Positions 46,602 to 56,137 of a DNA stretch of 64,000 bases are shown here, one piece after another. Source of the DNA: Chlamydia trachomatis (GTDB lineage Bacteria > Chlamydiota > Chlamydiia > Chlamydiales > Rhabdochlamydiaceae); the NCBI GenBank assembly GCA_945875745.1, contig CAMCLJ010000001.1, positions 1 through 64,000 of the forward strand, read 5' to 3'. The position numbers were made by a program, and so were the translations under genes. Every line of letters begins with the position of its first letter. Within the stretch, counting starts at the first letter, position 1. The notes beneath the pieces were generated by a model, which saw nothing but the letters and a program-made list of their open reading frames with translations, was not told where the DNA came from and made no database searches.

Positions 46602-47450
46602 CTATCCCCCTATCTTCCAACGGATAAAACTTTGGATGGTAATATTTTTTTCCTGCTTTTTTGCTTCAGCTTTAACGACATCCGCAACAGAAAGAGCATT
46701 ATCCTTAATGTATTTCTGACAAAGCAGGCAAACTTGATCATAGTAGGCTTTGATTTTTCCTTCCACAATCTTATCTGCAATATTATCAGGTTTACCCTTT
46801 ACTTGTTCTTTAGCAATATCTTTCTCTCTCTCAAGAGCTGCCGCAGGAATTTCTTCGGGAATCAAGTATTCGGGAGCTTCAGCTGCTACATGCATAGCAA
46901 GCTCTCTAGCAAAAGCCTCGTTACCAGAGCCGCCCGTTAGGGTAACAACAGTAACAATTTTGCCACCCATGTGAGAGTAAATCCCAAGTGAAATATCGGA
47001 AGACTTGGGTAGAACCACAAGTCTTTTCACTTTAATATTTTCACCGAGACTCTGCATCGTAATTGCCCTAAACTGATCGATTGTAACAGAGCTGTCCTTA
47101 CTATACGGCTGAGACAAAAATGCCTCTAAAGAAGCGGGGCGAGCATCTGCTGCATCTTGCGCTAAATTCTTAAGAAACTCTTTAAAGCGATCATTCTGCG
47201 CCACAAAGTCTGTTTCGGAATTCAATTCTAGCAAAGCAGCTGCGTGTGTTGCTTCTGCGTAACCAATGAGCCCTTCATTAACATCTCTCCCTTCTTTTTT
47301 GACTGCAGAAGCCATGCCCGCTTTACGGAGATGATCGATCGCTTTTTCCATATCACCTGCAGATGCATCGAGGGCTTCTTTGCATTTACCCATACCAACA
47401 CCTGTACGCTCACGGAGCTCTTTTACCATGTCAGCTGTAACTTTACTCAT
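46602..47450 (-). CDS. tsf: Translation elongation factor Ts
   Basis: 282 residues, full length. Nucleotide exchange factor for EF-Tu. N-terminal UBA-like block VKELRERTGVGMGKCKEAL, and the core NSETDFVAQN and AMHVAAEAPEYL are family signatures. Two bases separate it from rpsB. Confidence 0.98.
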   Translation of the reverse strand: MSKVTADMVKELRERTGVGMGKCKEALDASAGDMEKAIDHLRKAGMASAVKKEGRDVNEGLIGYAEATHAAALLELNSETDFVAQNDRFKEFLKNLAQDAADARPASLEAFLSQPYSKDSSVTIDQFRAITMQSLGENIKVKRLVVLPKSSDISLGIYSHMGGKIVTVVTLTGGSGNEAFARELAMHVAAEAPEYLIPEEIPAAALEREKDIAKEQVKGKPDNIADKIVEGKIKAYYDQVCLLCQKYIKDNALSVADVVKAEAKKQEKNITIQSFIRWKIGG

Positions 47451-47452
47451 GA

Positions 47453-48238
47453 TTACCCCTCATCTTCTTCTGATGCATCTTCAGATCCCTGACCATCAGA
47501 GGAGTCCTTATTAGCATCGGTTTTACCAAGATGGATTTTCATTTCAGATTTTCTTTCGGTAATTCCATTAGTTAAAGCCTGAAGTATCAGCTTAATGCTC
47601 TTAAGAGCATCATCGTTACATGCAATTACATAATCAATAGGATCAGGATCACAGTTTGTGTCTACAAGAGCCATAACAGGAATGCCGAGCTTTTTAGCTT
47701 CTGCTACTGCGATATGCTCTCTACTTGGATCAACAACAACAACGAGGCCTGGTATTTTACGCATAGAACGGATACCGGAAAGGTTTTTATCAAGCTTGAT
47801 TTGATCTTTACCCATTAAAGAAAGTTCTTTTTTCGTAAAGCCCGCGCTACCTGCAGCTATTTTCTTTTCAATTCGCTCTAAAGATTTAACAGACTGACGA
47901 ATTGTAGAAAGGTTTGTTAAAGTACCACCGAGCCAGCGCTCGCAAATGTAAAACTCACCACATTCTTCTGCACACTCACGAACAACACTTTTTGCTTGTT
48001 TTTTTGTTCCGACAAACAGGATCGATTTTCTCTTGCCGACAACTTCTTTCACAACCTGAACGGCGTTGCGAATCTGCTGCATTGTTTTTGCAAGGTCAAT
48101 GATGTAAATTCCGTTTCTTTCCTCAAAGATAAATCTTTTCATCTTTGGGTTCCAACGGTGTTTTTGGTGGCCAAAATGGGCACCACTTTCTAATAAATCT
48201 TTAACTGTGACTTCTATAGTCTGATGTTGAGTAGCCAA
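47453..48238 (-). CDS. rpsB: 30S ribosomal protein S2
   Basis: 261 residues. LLESGAHFGHQKHRWNPKM, FVGTKKQAKSVV, RWLGGTLTN and VVVDPSREHIAVAEAKKLG are S2 signatures. The C-terminal tail of about 25 residues (GKTDANKDSSDGQGSEDASE) is acidic and low-complexity, beyond the usual end. First protein gene of the translation cluster, with tRNA-Gly 94 bases upstream. Confidence 0.98.
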   Translation of the reverse strand: MATQHQTIEVTVKDLLESGAHFGHQKHRWNPKMKRFIFEERNGIYIIDLAKTMQQIRNAVQVVKEVVGKRKSILFVGTKKQAKSVVRECAEECGEFYICERWLGGTLTNLSTIRQSVKSLERIEKKIAAGSAGFTKKELSLMGKDQIKLDKNLSGIRSMRKIPGLVVVVDPSREHIAVAEAKKLGIPVMALVDTNCDPDPIDYVIACNDDALKSIKLILQALTNGITERKSEMKIHLGKTDANKDSSDGQGSEDASEEDEG

Positions 48239-48332
48239 GCCTTGTCCCTTTATGTTGACGACGGCATTCTTCCTTCTAAATTTAGGAAAAATTTCGGTCT
48301 TGCTTAAAATTGTAATTAATAAATAAGGAAAA

Positions 48333-48403
48333 AGCGCCTGATCAGAATCGAACTGATGCGAGTAGCTTGGAAGGCTACGGTTCTACCATTGAACTACAGG
48401 CGC
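48333..48403 (-). tRNA. tRNA-Gly (anticodon TCC)
   Basis: 71-base cloverleaf. Acceptor GCGCCTG/CAGGCGC, anticodon loop CTTCCAA with TCC, T-arm CAGTTCGATTCTG. Discriminator T, no encoded CCA. Same strand and just upstream of rpsB, so probably cotranscribed. Confidence 0.95.
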
Positions 48404-48855
48404 TTAATTTCACAACAGATGTTGTAACTGAATTTCGCAATTTTTCCAAGTAATTTTCTATAAGCGAGGAGCTTTTATACAAACTTTCCATGGAAACGAG
48501 CAGGATCTTACCGGTTTACCTCGATTTTCTCCAACTAAAATATTTTTTTAAATTATTTTGTAAGGCCGCAACCGAGCTTTCATCTCGCTACCCTTGGCTC
48601 AACATAAAAAATATACTAGAGCGCATAATCTAAAATTACCAACCCATCTCTAAAAATAATTATCTCAAGCACAATCTCTCTTCGACTGAATTTGAATCCC
48701 ACAATCTAGTACTTAAAAGTCGCTAGAATATAGTTAAAAATAATTATACTACTTTTTAAATTCTCGAAAAAACTTTTTGAATGACCCCAAGAAATAGTGT
48801 CTTCTGGTTTTAGACAAAAAGTTAAAGCATACCAATGAAGCTTAAATAGAGAAAA
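48404..48855. other. Gene-free stretch in the slot where Chlamydia carries ompA
   Basis: No gene seen on either strand. In Chlamydiaceae the region between rpsB and pbp2 holds ompA; here there is only AT-rich DNA, then a long hairpin and a broken methyltransferase gene. Promoter elements for the rightward tRNA-Gly/rpsB transcript on the minus strand should be at its left end. Confidence 0.6.
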
Positions 48856-48902
48856 TGAGACCGTTGAACAAGCTGCCTAAGGCAGCTTGTTCAACGGTCT
48901 CA
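48856..48902. repeat. Perfect 22-bp inverted repeat (hairpin) with 3-base loop
   Basis: Arms at 48856-48877 and 48881-48902 are exact complements (start TGAGACCGTTGAACAAGC), with loop TAA. There is no T-run, so a simple terminator is unlikely. It sits exactly at the broken 5' end of the FkbM-like remnant, which suggests a mobile-element end, a MITE-like scar or a recombination product. Confidence 0.9.
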
Positions 48903-49407
48903 ACTTATATAAAGAATTCATTACAGCAGAAAACATCAATTACTTATTCAAAAATATAATGTGCCTAATCAATTCGATCTACTTTCCATAGATACGGATT
49001 TTAATGATTGGTATATATGGCACGCTATTGAAGCTTCTTATCAACCTCGAGTTGTAGTCATTGAGTATAATGCAACCCACCTGCCTAATGAAGATCGTAT
49101 TGTTATTTACAAACCTAAAGGCCAATGGGATGGAACTAATTATTTCGGAGCAAGTATCCTGGCTTTGTATAATTTAGGGTTACATAAAGGATACTCATTA
49201 GTGTATGCAAATGACAGCGGTATCAATCTCTTCTTTATTCGAAATGATGTAATTGAAGAATGCAAAGCTCAAGGGATTGAATTTATTTCTACCGACAATG
49301 TCCATGCTATTTATCGACCCTCTCTTTACGGAAAAGGCCCAAGGGGAGGACATCCACGAGATCGAAAAAGAAGGCGCTATGTTGAGTCTTCTACCATCCT
49401 TAGATAA
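48881..49407 (+). pseudogene. Truncated and frame-shifted FkbM-family methyltransferase
   Basis: The plus strand reads NLYKEFITAENINYLFKNI in one frame, then, after a one-base shift near 48955-48961, VPNQFDLLSIDTDFNDWYIW, VVIEYNATHLP, YFGASILALYNLGLHKGYSL and the family end RPSLYGKGPRGGHP. This is the C-terminal half of an FkbM SAM-dependent methyltransferase; the N-terminal half with the first SAM motif is missing. A downstream GTG could still start a 148-residue protein, but the pieces suit a decayed gene. FkbM enzymes methylate sugars in surface glycans, in line with other genes here. Confidence 0.75.
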
Positions 49408-49755
49408 GGAGACAAATGAATATATTACCTGCCTTGACCTTCACAAGCACTTGGTTTTATTTATTGTCTCACTCCCCCTCGATAGAAGGATTATTTTTTA
49501 AGGCGCATCGATCAATACCTTAAGGCTTGTAAATGATCGATGCCTCTTATTCCCCCTGCTGATTCTAATCTGCAAAAGAATTCTTGTGGTCTGTCAAAAT
49601 ATTCAATTTAAAAAGTCCCGGTTTTTAGGGAACATTATAGTTTCCATACTATATACGTTTTTACTAGCATTTTCATGTTAAATTTTTTAAGCTAAAAAAG
49701 ATCAAAGACCCTCTATACTAATAGGGTAATCAGCCGACAAAAGACAGACCACTTT
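49408..49755. other. Intergenic region before pbp2
   Basis: No gene seen. Contains a ten-base inverted repeat with a 19-base loop (49505-49514 and 49534-49543) that may be a weak terminator for the pseudogene. A promoter for pbp2 should lie near the right end; none is certain. Confidence 0.5.
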
Positions 49756-52700
49756 ATGAGACCCGAGTTTAATATTTCCCAAAAAGCTAATCGAGTTTTA
49801 AATATTATCTTACTTGCATTTTTACTCATCTTTATTCGGGTCTGGTATTTAAGCTTTATTCAACACGATCTCCACGTAGAAAAGGCGTTAAAACCCCAAA
49901 GAAAAACGATTGTAGACAAAGCCGAACGAGCAACGATTAGAGATCGATTTAACATCCCAATGGCGATCAATAAAATACATTATAACGCATCGGTTCGTTA
50001 CGCAGATCTTCGACAAATTCCGAGCACTAGGTGGAAAAAAGACCCTGCCGGAAATAAAGTGAGGGAGCCAGTTCGAAGTAATTACATCCAAGCGCTCGCA
50101 ATTCATCTAGGGGAAGAATTGAACATGGATCCTGTTCAAATCGAAGATACAATTCATGCCAAAGCATCCCTTTTTCCCCATACTCCGTTTATTATTAAGG
50201 AAGGCCTTTTAGAGGAAGAATATTATCGATTAAAACTACAAGAAAAAGATTGGATTGGGATCGAGGCTCAAAAATCTACAAAAAGGATTTATCCTCACGG
50301 TAAAGTCGGCTGCGATATTGTTGGGTACCTAGGATCAATTAGTCAAAATCAATATGTAAAAATTGCTGAAGAGCTAAGAGAACTTACTCAATATTTAGAA
50401 AAGAGAGATCAAGGTGAGATAGCGCTATTGCCAGAAGGGTTTAATAACCCCGTTGAAGCCAGAGCTAGATTAAAAGAACTCCAAGAAAAAGCCTATAATA
50501 TTAACGATCATATAGGGAAAACAGGGATTGAAAATGTATACGAAGAGACACTGCGCGGCTGGCATGGGAAAAAAATTTTTGAGGTAGATCGCAAAGGCAA
50601 CTGCCTTAGATCTCTACCTAGTAGTAAAAAAAGTGCAAGCGGACAAAGAGTCTTACTAGCCATATCATCAGAACTTCAGGAATACGCAGAAGGGCTGCTC
50701 GCGCACAACGAAGGGGTCCGTCAAAATAGAGACCCGGATCGAATGATTGGTATAGCACGCCCCTGGATAATGGGAGGAGCCATCGTTGCTATCGACCCCA
50801 ATACGGGGGAAACACTGGCCCTCGCATCCTACCCTAGATTCGATCCAAATGACTTTATTCCTGCCCAAATGTCTGAACAGAAAAAACAAAAACAAAGCTC
50901 AATTGCAAGATGGATAGAAAATGAAAGCTTTGTAGGGGATTTATGGGACGGAAAGGCATTACTAGAAAGAGAACGCTACTCGTTAAATGATCTACAGTTC
51001 TATATAGAAAAGGAAAAGGTCAATTGGACATCTTATTTAGACACAATCCTTCCACCAAAAAGTATGGTTAAAAAATCTATTGAAAAAATAGATAACACAG
51101 GAACTGCAATCAAGGTCGTTTCTAGTTTTGAAAAACTTTTAGATCTTACTGGCCGGCCAGATCCCCGGGTATTAATACAAACCCTTTATAACGATCCGGT
51201 ACATACTCCGGTGAAAAAAACAATTCTCCAGGAAGAAAAAGACCTCATTACATCCCAGCTCTCGGACTCTATGGAAGAAAAAATAACCTATAAACTCTTC
51301 CTAGATCAGTTCCTCGAACAGATCAAACACAACGATGATAAATTATTATTGCTCGATCTATGCAGACTAGCTCTAATGGGTGCAGCCGATATCCCATCGA
51401 TGTTTAGCCAGTGGCAAAATATGCCATTAAAAGAGCTCCATCAGCTCAATCAATCCCTACAATCCTTGCAATCGTTGGTCTACGAAAATATACAAAAGAT
51501 TCATCATCAGCTCGACTTTGCTGAGTGGAGAAAAGATCATTTTAAAGAATACTTAAAACACAAAAGGAAAGAAGAGAAAGAACAAAAAAAACATGTTCGC
51601 CCATACACTGAATATTTAGAACAAGTCGAAAGATCTTTATTCAAACAATTTTGGCATACATGTAGTCCTGTATTTATTGCTAGCATGATAAATGGCCGGG
51701 AAAACAATGCTGACTTAGAATATCCAAGACTGGCATCTTATATAGAAAAGATTCTGCAATTGAAAGAGCAGAATCATTCATTATATAGCCCCCTCATACA
51801 ACAATTACACGATGCTTTTAAAGAGATGAATCGTGATGAAATCATCCATCACATCAAACACATGCATGGTTTTCCCTCTCTATCAACGCCTCTGTGGGGA
51901 CGTTACAGAATGCTCAGACAAACAAATGGAGAGCAGCAACTCAAGCACCTGGCTGGAGCGTTTTACCCTTTAACAGGATACGGTTATGGAAGATCACAAG
52001 CCTTCCGACAAGCAGCATCTCAGGGATCGGTCTTTAAACTAGTAGTAGCATATGAAGCGCTTAGACAAAAATATCATTATCTCTTAGAGAACCAGCTCCA
52101 ATTATCTCAGTTGAACCCCCTTACTCTCGTCGATCAGCTTCGGTCGGATCAAGTGGGTACAAGCCAGCAAATCTTAGGCTACACCCTAAATGGGGAGGCA
52201 ATACGTAGGTTTTATAAGGGGGGGAAATTGCCTCGAAGCCATGCAAACATCGGATCAATTGATGTAAGAGGTGCTTTAGAGCAGTCGAGTAATCTATATT
52301 TTTCTTACCTAGCAGCAGAACACATCCAGGAGCCTTGCCTCTTGGAGCAAGCTGCCAAAAATTTCGGATTCGGCAGTAAAACAGGGATAGCCCTGCCTGG
52401 AGAAATTACAGGGAATATTCCAAAAGATCTAAATGATAACCGAACAGGCCTTTACTCATTTGCAATCGGTCAACACTCCCTGGTTGTAACCCCACTACAA
52501 ACTAGTGTTATGCTCTCTGCTATAGCCAATAAAGGAAAAGTATTAAAACCAAAGATTGTAAAATTAACCGCAGGGAAAAAAAATATAGCCGGTAAAAATT
52601 GGAGCTCTTTGGACACATTCCCCATGCAGCAATCCCTGTCCCTTATCGGGATACATTTCCCTTTATTTACTGAAGCATTAATGACTGAGCAAGAAGATGC

Positions 52701-53196
52701 TATAGAGATCAAACAAACAGAGGTGCAAAGGGAAATATTTCTGCCACCAGAAATACGCTCTTTTTTGCTAGAGGGGATGCAAAAAGTAATCAATGGATCT
52801 AAAGGCACGGCCCGTCCAAATGTTATTAAAGCTTTATGGACCCATCCTAAAATTATGCAAGACTACATTTCTTTACGTGATCAATTAATAGGAAAAACGG
52901 GGACGGCAGAGACTCTGTATAAGCAATGGATTGATTCAGAATCAAAAGCTGAAATCATCAATAATATTTGGTTTGGAGGTATCAGCTTCCATCAAGATGC
53001 AAAAGGTAATACATTGTGGGATAACCCAGAAATGGCTATTGCGATCTATTTAAGATTTAGTGATACAGGTGGAAAGGAAGCGGCACCCCTTGCAGCTCAA
53101 ATGGTTGCCAAATGGAGAGAGATTTGTGCTAAACATAAAAATATGTCTCATTTCATATTGCCAAGCTTGTCAGAAGAAGAAAGACAATCCCAATAA
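49756..53196 (+). CDS. pbp2: Penicillin-binding protein 2 (chlamydial long form)
   Basis: 1146 residues, far longer than typical class B PBPs (about 600-700). One N-terminal membrane helix (IILLAFLLIFIRVWYLSF), a dimerisation domain to about 350, a long charged insertion at about 370-730 rich in Glu, Lys and Gln, then the transpeptidase. Active site Ser758 in SVFK (758-761), SSN at 844-846 and KTGTAE from 1047 are all intact. Makes peptide cross-links, used in chlamydial polar division. Chlamydia pbp2 (CT682) is similarly long. Lies downstream of the rpsB cluster as in Chlamydia and converges on the Wzc-like gene. Confidence 0.93.
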   Translation: MRPEFNISQKANRVLNIILLAFLLIFIRVWYLSFIQHDLHVEKALKPQRKTIVDKAERATIRDRFNIPMAINKIHYNASVRYADLRQIPSTRWKKDPAGNKVREPVRSNYIQALAIHLGEELNMDPVQIEDTIHAKASLFPHTPFIIKEGLLEEEYYRLKLQEKDWIGIEAQKSTKRIYPHGKVGCDIVGYLGSISQNQYVKIAEELRELTQYLEKRDQGEIALLPEGFNNPVEARARLKELQEKAYNINDHIGKTGIENVYEETLRGWHGKKIFEVDRKGNCLRSLPSSKKSASGQRVLLAISSELQEYAEGLLAHNEGVRQNRDPDRMIGIARPWIMGGAIVAIDPNTGETLALASYPRFDPNDFIPAQMSEQKKQKQSSIARWIENESFVGDLWDGKALLERERYSLNDLQFYIEKEKVNWTSYLDTILPPKSMVKKSIEKIDNTGTAIKVVSSFEKLLDLTGRPDPRVLIQTLYNDPVHTPVKKTILQEEKDLITSQLSDSMEEKITYKLFLDQFLEQIKHNDDKLLLLDLCRLALMGAADIPSMFSQWQNMPLKELHQLNQSLQSLQSLVYENIQKIHHQLDFAEWRKDHFKEYLKHKRKEEKEQKKHVRPYTEYLEQVERSLFKQFWHTCSPVFIASMINGRENNADLEYPRLASYIEKILQLKEQNHSLYSPLIQQLHDAFKEMNRDEIIHHIKHMHGFPSLSTPLWGRYRMLRQTNGEQQLKHLAGAFYPLTGYGYGRSQAFRQAASQGSVFKLVVAYEALRQKYHYLLENQLQLSQLNPLTLVDQLRSDQVGTSQQILGYTLNGEAIRRFYKGGKLPRSHANIGSIDVRGALEQSSNLYFSYLAAEHIQEPCLLEQAAKNFGFGSKTGIALPGEITGNIPKDLNDNRTGLYSFAIGQHSLVVTPLQTSVMLSAIANKGKVLKPKIVKLTAGKKNIAGKNWSSLDTFPMQQSLSLIGIHFPLFTEALMTEQEDAIEIKQTEVQREIFLPPEIRSFLLEGMQKVINGSKGTARPNVIKALWTHPKIMQDYISLRDQLIGKTGTAETLYKQWIDSESKAEIINNIWFGGISFHQDAKGNTLWDNPEMAIAIYLRFSDTGGKEAAPLAAQMVAKWREICAKHKNMSHFILPSLSEEERQSQ

Positions 53197-53206
53197 TATT
53201 TTGTTG

Positions 53207-56137
53207 CTAATCAGATAAAAGAAAAGCTACAGATTGCCTTTTTTTTCCTTCTTGCCAATCAAAAAATGATTGGCAATCTTCAATCGAATCATCAAACCCA
53301 ACTCCAAGAATACATAAATCGGATAACGACTGATAAGTCATAGCTTCCACTGATAAGATCTTAGCGCCACTGTAGATCAATACAAAATCATATTTCTTTT
53401 TCTGTTCAAAAATAAACTCCTGTATTTTATTTTGAGAGAGCATTTCTACAAAAGTTCTACAGTAGCCACCGCAATGTATAAAATCATAAAAGCCTTTAGG
53501 AATAATAAGAGGTCGTGCTACTAAACCCTGCATATAATCAAAAAGCCCTCCTATACTATCTGCACCATTGATAGATCTAAAAGATGCATCAATAAGAAGA
53601 ACGCTGCTACCCCTTCGAGAGAGAATCTCTGCAAGGTTACAAGAATAGTTAGATTTACTATGACCCAGCAGAGCGATTGAAACACCTTCTAAAGGATCCT
53701 TATGCAAAGAAGAAAAATGGGCAATTTTCCTGATCGCATCTAAATCCTCCGAATGGATCTGGTCTAAAGAAAGATCTCCGTTAGAACTTATTCTGCCCAT
53801 ATTTAATAAATCATAATAACGCAATAGAGGAAAAGAAATAGGGCTACCATGTTTCGCCCGATTTAATAAGTCTTTCACGTAGATAACAGATAAACAGAGT
53901 AGGCCGATAATACCCGGCCACATAAATAGCCTTCCAGCCTCAGGTTTTTTAGGGATAAAAGCGGGATCTACTACTTTGTAATCAGCCATCTGCATGTACT
54001 GTTCAATAACTTTAGCCTCTTCCACCTTGGCTAGCATACCTAAACTATCTAAATAAGATTCTTTGGTTAATAGATGTAGATTTTCAGCTTTCCACTTTTC
54101 TGGTAAGGAAACACTCATTTTATTTCTTAAATCAGCGATCTTATTTTCAATCATCTTCTTTTCATTAGTTAATCTATCGACAGTTTCATACCGAAGGGCA
54201 TCAATTTGTTCTCGGAGACTCTTTTCTCGTATCTTTTCAACATCTATTAATTGCTTTATGTGCTGAAATAAGACTTGTTTTTGATGGAACTGACGCTCTT
54301 TAATCCGATCAGACTCTTTCAGGCTAATATTGGCCTGATCTGCAAGCTCTAACCCGATTCGACTTGCCTCCTGTATAATTTTCTGACTGACCGAATCTGG
54401 AAGCAAATGACCCAAAGAACTAATTTCAACAGAGGGATCAAAAATTTGATCCATTAAGTAAGTAAGCTGTTGAATATTGAGTCGAGTAGTATCAATCTCC
54501 CGAGCATATTCTATAAAGATTCTTTGCACGGCTTCAGCATGCATAGGGCTGTGATGGTTAGTGATTTGAGATGTATGATCGCTTTTGAGCAAAAGAGAGC
54601 TCTTTTTAGTTTGCAAACGGTATAAAAGAGCTGTTAAGAGCTCTGTAACATGTTGTTTTTTTCTATCTAATTCTATCTGCATCCTCATGTTCAAAGGAGC
54701 TGGAGCCTCTCTACAAACACCCTGCTCACGCTGAATTTGGATAAGGAACATCGGTTGCTGCTCCTCATGATGGAAAATCTCTTTCAAATCGTCAGGCCCT
54801 TGTGGGCTAGCCGATAAATAAGACAGAACTTTTTTTAACTGATTCTCTACCCCATCAAGGACTTTTGGATTATCTGGCAAGGATTGCCCATATAAAGTGA
54901 TTAAAGCCTGCCGTGCGCTATCCTTTTCGATCGATTCCATCGTTAGATATTGAACAATTTTTTGATCAAGCGTGGGTGAAAAATCATACGGATCTATATC
55001 CTTATCCACCCCTTTTTTTTCTAATATCCTTTTTTTATCCTTAAGATTAGCCCGATGATTTAGAGGCTCTTTTAAAACAGCTGAGTCCCGGACACGTTTG
55101 AGCTCGAGATCCACTTCATAGAGTTTCGAGTGATATACTTCATGAGGTTTATCTATAAAGATCATCTGCTGACGGCTACCCATAAAACCATCCTGTCCTA
55201 AATTCTTTTCAAGATAAGATGCGTGGGTCTCTAAAAAATCTTCATATTCTTGCACAAGCTTGCGTCTTCTCTGCCCTACAAGAGAAGCTTGGTCTTGAGA
55301 CACTTTGTATCCTTCCTCTTTCCGATAGGCAATGTAGTTATGCATAAGTTGGTTTAAAAAACTTTCAGACAATATCGGGCAAGGCCAAGAAAATGTAAGA
55401 AATAAAACTTCTTTATCTACTTTATCCTCTCGACAGAAAAAGTTTTTCTTTACCTTTTTTAACACTTTATGGATCGGAGAAATCGTTAATTTATATTTTT
55501 TATCTACAAGGACAGTAGCTGGGCTCTTTTCCAATACAAAGCCGACCTGATTCAAGGTAATAAAAGACCCTAAACTGCCCCTGATGCTATCCTTACCCCT
55601 AGAATCAGATAAAATAAACTCTTTCTCATTGAGAAATTGTAAATCAAATAGCAATTGGGTATCGCCCGAATATTGCAAGTTTCTAAAAACAAAATCTTCC
55701 TGCAGAGGGACAACATCGAGAACTTCTGCAAGGATATTGATTTTCAAATGTCGATACAGAGAGAAAAACAAACCTTGTTTTTGCACTTTTGCCTGGAGGC
55801 CTATATCAGCGATAACAGATTCCAACAAAAGACGGGATGTTAAATAGGAAAGGCCGCTTGACTGACTATTCAAACCGGGCAAATCGGTAAGCAAAGTCTT
55901 GACATCCGATAATCCATCTCGAGAAGATTTAGCTTTTTTAAATTGAGCTTCTGATCGATACATCGGGGGTGCAAAACCGAAAATAAAAAATATAAAGATC
56001 ACAGCACATGCTGTAATTTGAACATATAGCTTTTTCTTTCTTAAGAAAATGTACTTTAAATCGTGGATCGAGAAAAAAAATGGCTCTGATTTAAATCTGG
56101 ATGTCATAGTATTCTGATTTGTATATTTAAGGAACAT
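53207..56137 (-). CDS. Polysaccharide copolymerase Wzc/Wzz-like with degenerate kinase domain
   Basis: 976 residues. N-terminal membrane helix at about 38-60, a long periplasmic coiled-coil region, a second helix at about 728-750 (LFMWPGIIGLLCLSVIYVKD), and a cytosolic BY-kinase-like domain at about 800-976. The Walker A region reads LLGHSKSNYSCN, without the expected GK[ST], the A' region reads SVLLIDASF, and there is no tyrosine-rich tail. So it looks like a chain-length regulator with a dead kinase. Follows the Wza-like gene by overlap (11 bases), the normal Wza-Wzc pair for capsule or exopolysaccharide export. A start ten codons further in (MTSRF) is possible. Confidence 0.82.
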   Translation of the reverse strand: MFLKYTNQNTMTSRFKSEPFFFSIHDLKYIFLRKKKLYVQITACAVIFIFFIFGFAPPMYRSEAQFKKAKSSRDGLSDVKTLLTDLPGLNSQSSGLSYLTSRLLLESVIADIGLQAKVQKQGLFFSLYRHLKINILAEVLDVVPLQEDFVFRNLQYSGDTQLLFDLQFLNEKEFILSDSRGKDSIRGSLGSFITLNQVGFVLEKSPATVLVDKKYKLTISPIHKVLKKVKKNFFCREDKVDKEVLFLTFSWPCPILSESFLNQLMHNYIAYRKEEGYKVSQDQASLVGQRRRKLVQEYEDFLETHASYLEKNLGQDGFMGSRQQMIFIDKPHEVYHSKLYEVDLELKRVRDSAVLKEPLNHRANLKDKKRILEKKGVDKDIDPYDFSPTLDQKIVQYLTMESIEKDSARQALITLYGQSLPDNPKVLDGVENQLKKVLSYLSASPQGPDDLKEIFHHEEQQPMFLIQIQREQGVCREAPAPLNMRMQIELDRKKQHVTELLTALLYRLQTKKSSLLLKSDHTSQITNHHSPMHAEAVQRIFIEYAREIDTTRLNIQQLTYLMDQIFDPSVEISSLGHLLPDSVSQKIIQEASRIGLELADQANISLKESDRIKERQFHQKQVLFQHIKQLIDVEKIREKSLREQIDALRYETVDRLTNEKKMIENKIADLRNKMSVSLPEKWKAENLHLLTKESYLDSLGMLAKVEEAKVIEQYMQMADYKVVDPAFIPKKPEAGRLFMWPGIIGLLCLSVIYVKDLLNRAKHGSPISFPLLRYYDLLNMGRISSNGDLSLDQIHSEDLDAIRKIAHFSSLHKDPLEGVSIALLGHSKSNYSCNLAEILSRRGSSVLLIDASFRSINGADSIGGLFDYMQGLVARPLIIPKGFYDFIHCGGYCRTFVEMLSQNKIQEFIFEQKKKYDFVLIYSGAKILSVEAMTYQSLSDLCILGVGFDDSIEDCQSFFDWQEGKKRQSVAFLLSD

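Noticed and set aside
52218-52224. G7 run in pbp2
   Set aside because: Too short to be a strong slip site, and loss of an essential division enzyme is unlikely to be phase variable.
53252-53276. Perfect ten-base hairpin as terminator of pbp2
   Set aside because: Lies within the coding end of the Wzc-like gene, 55 bases past pbp2, and has no T-run.
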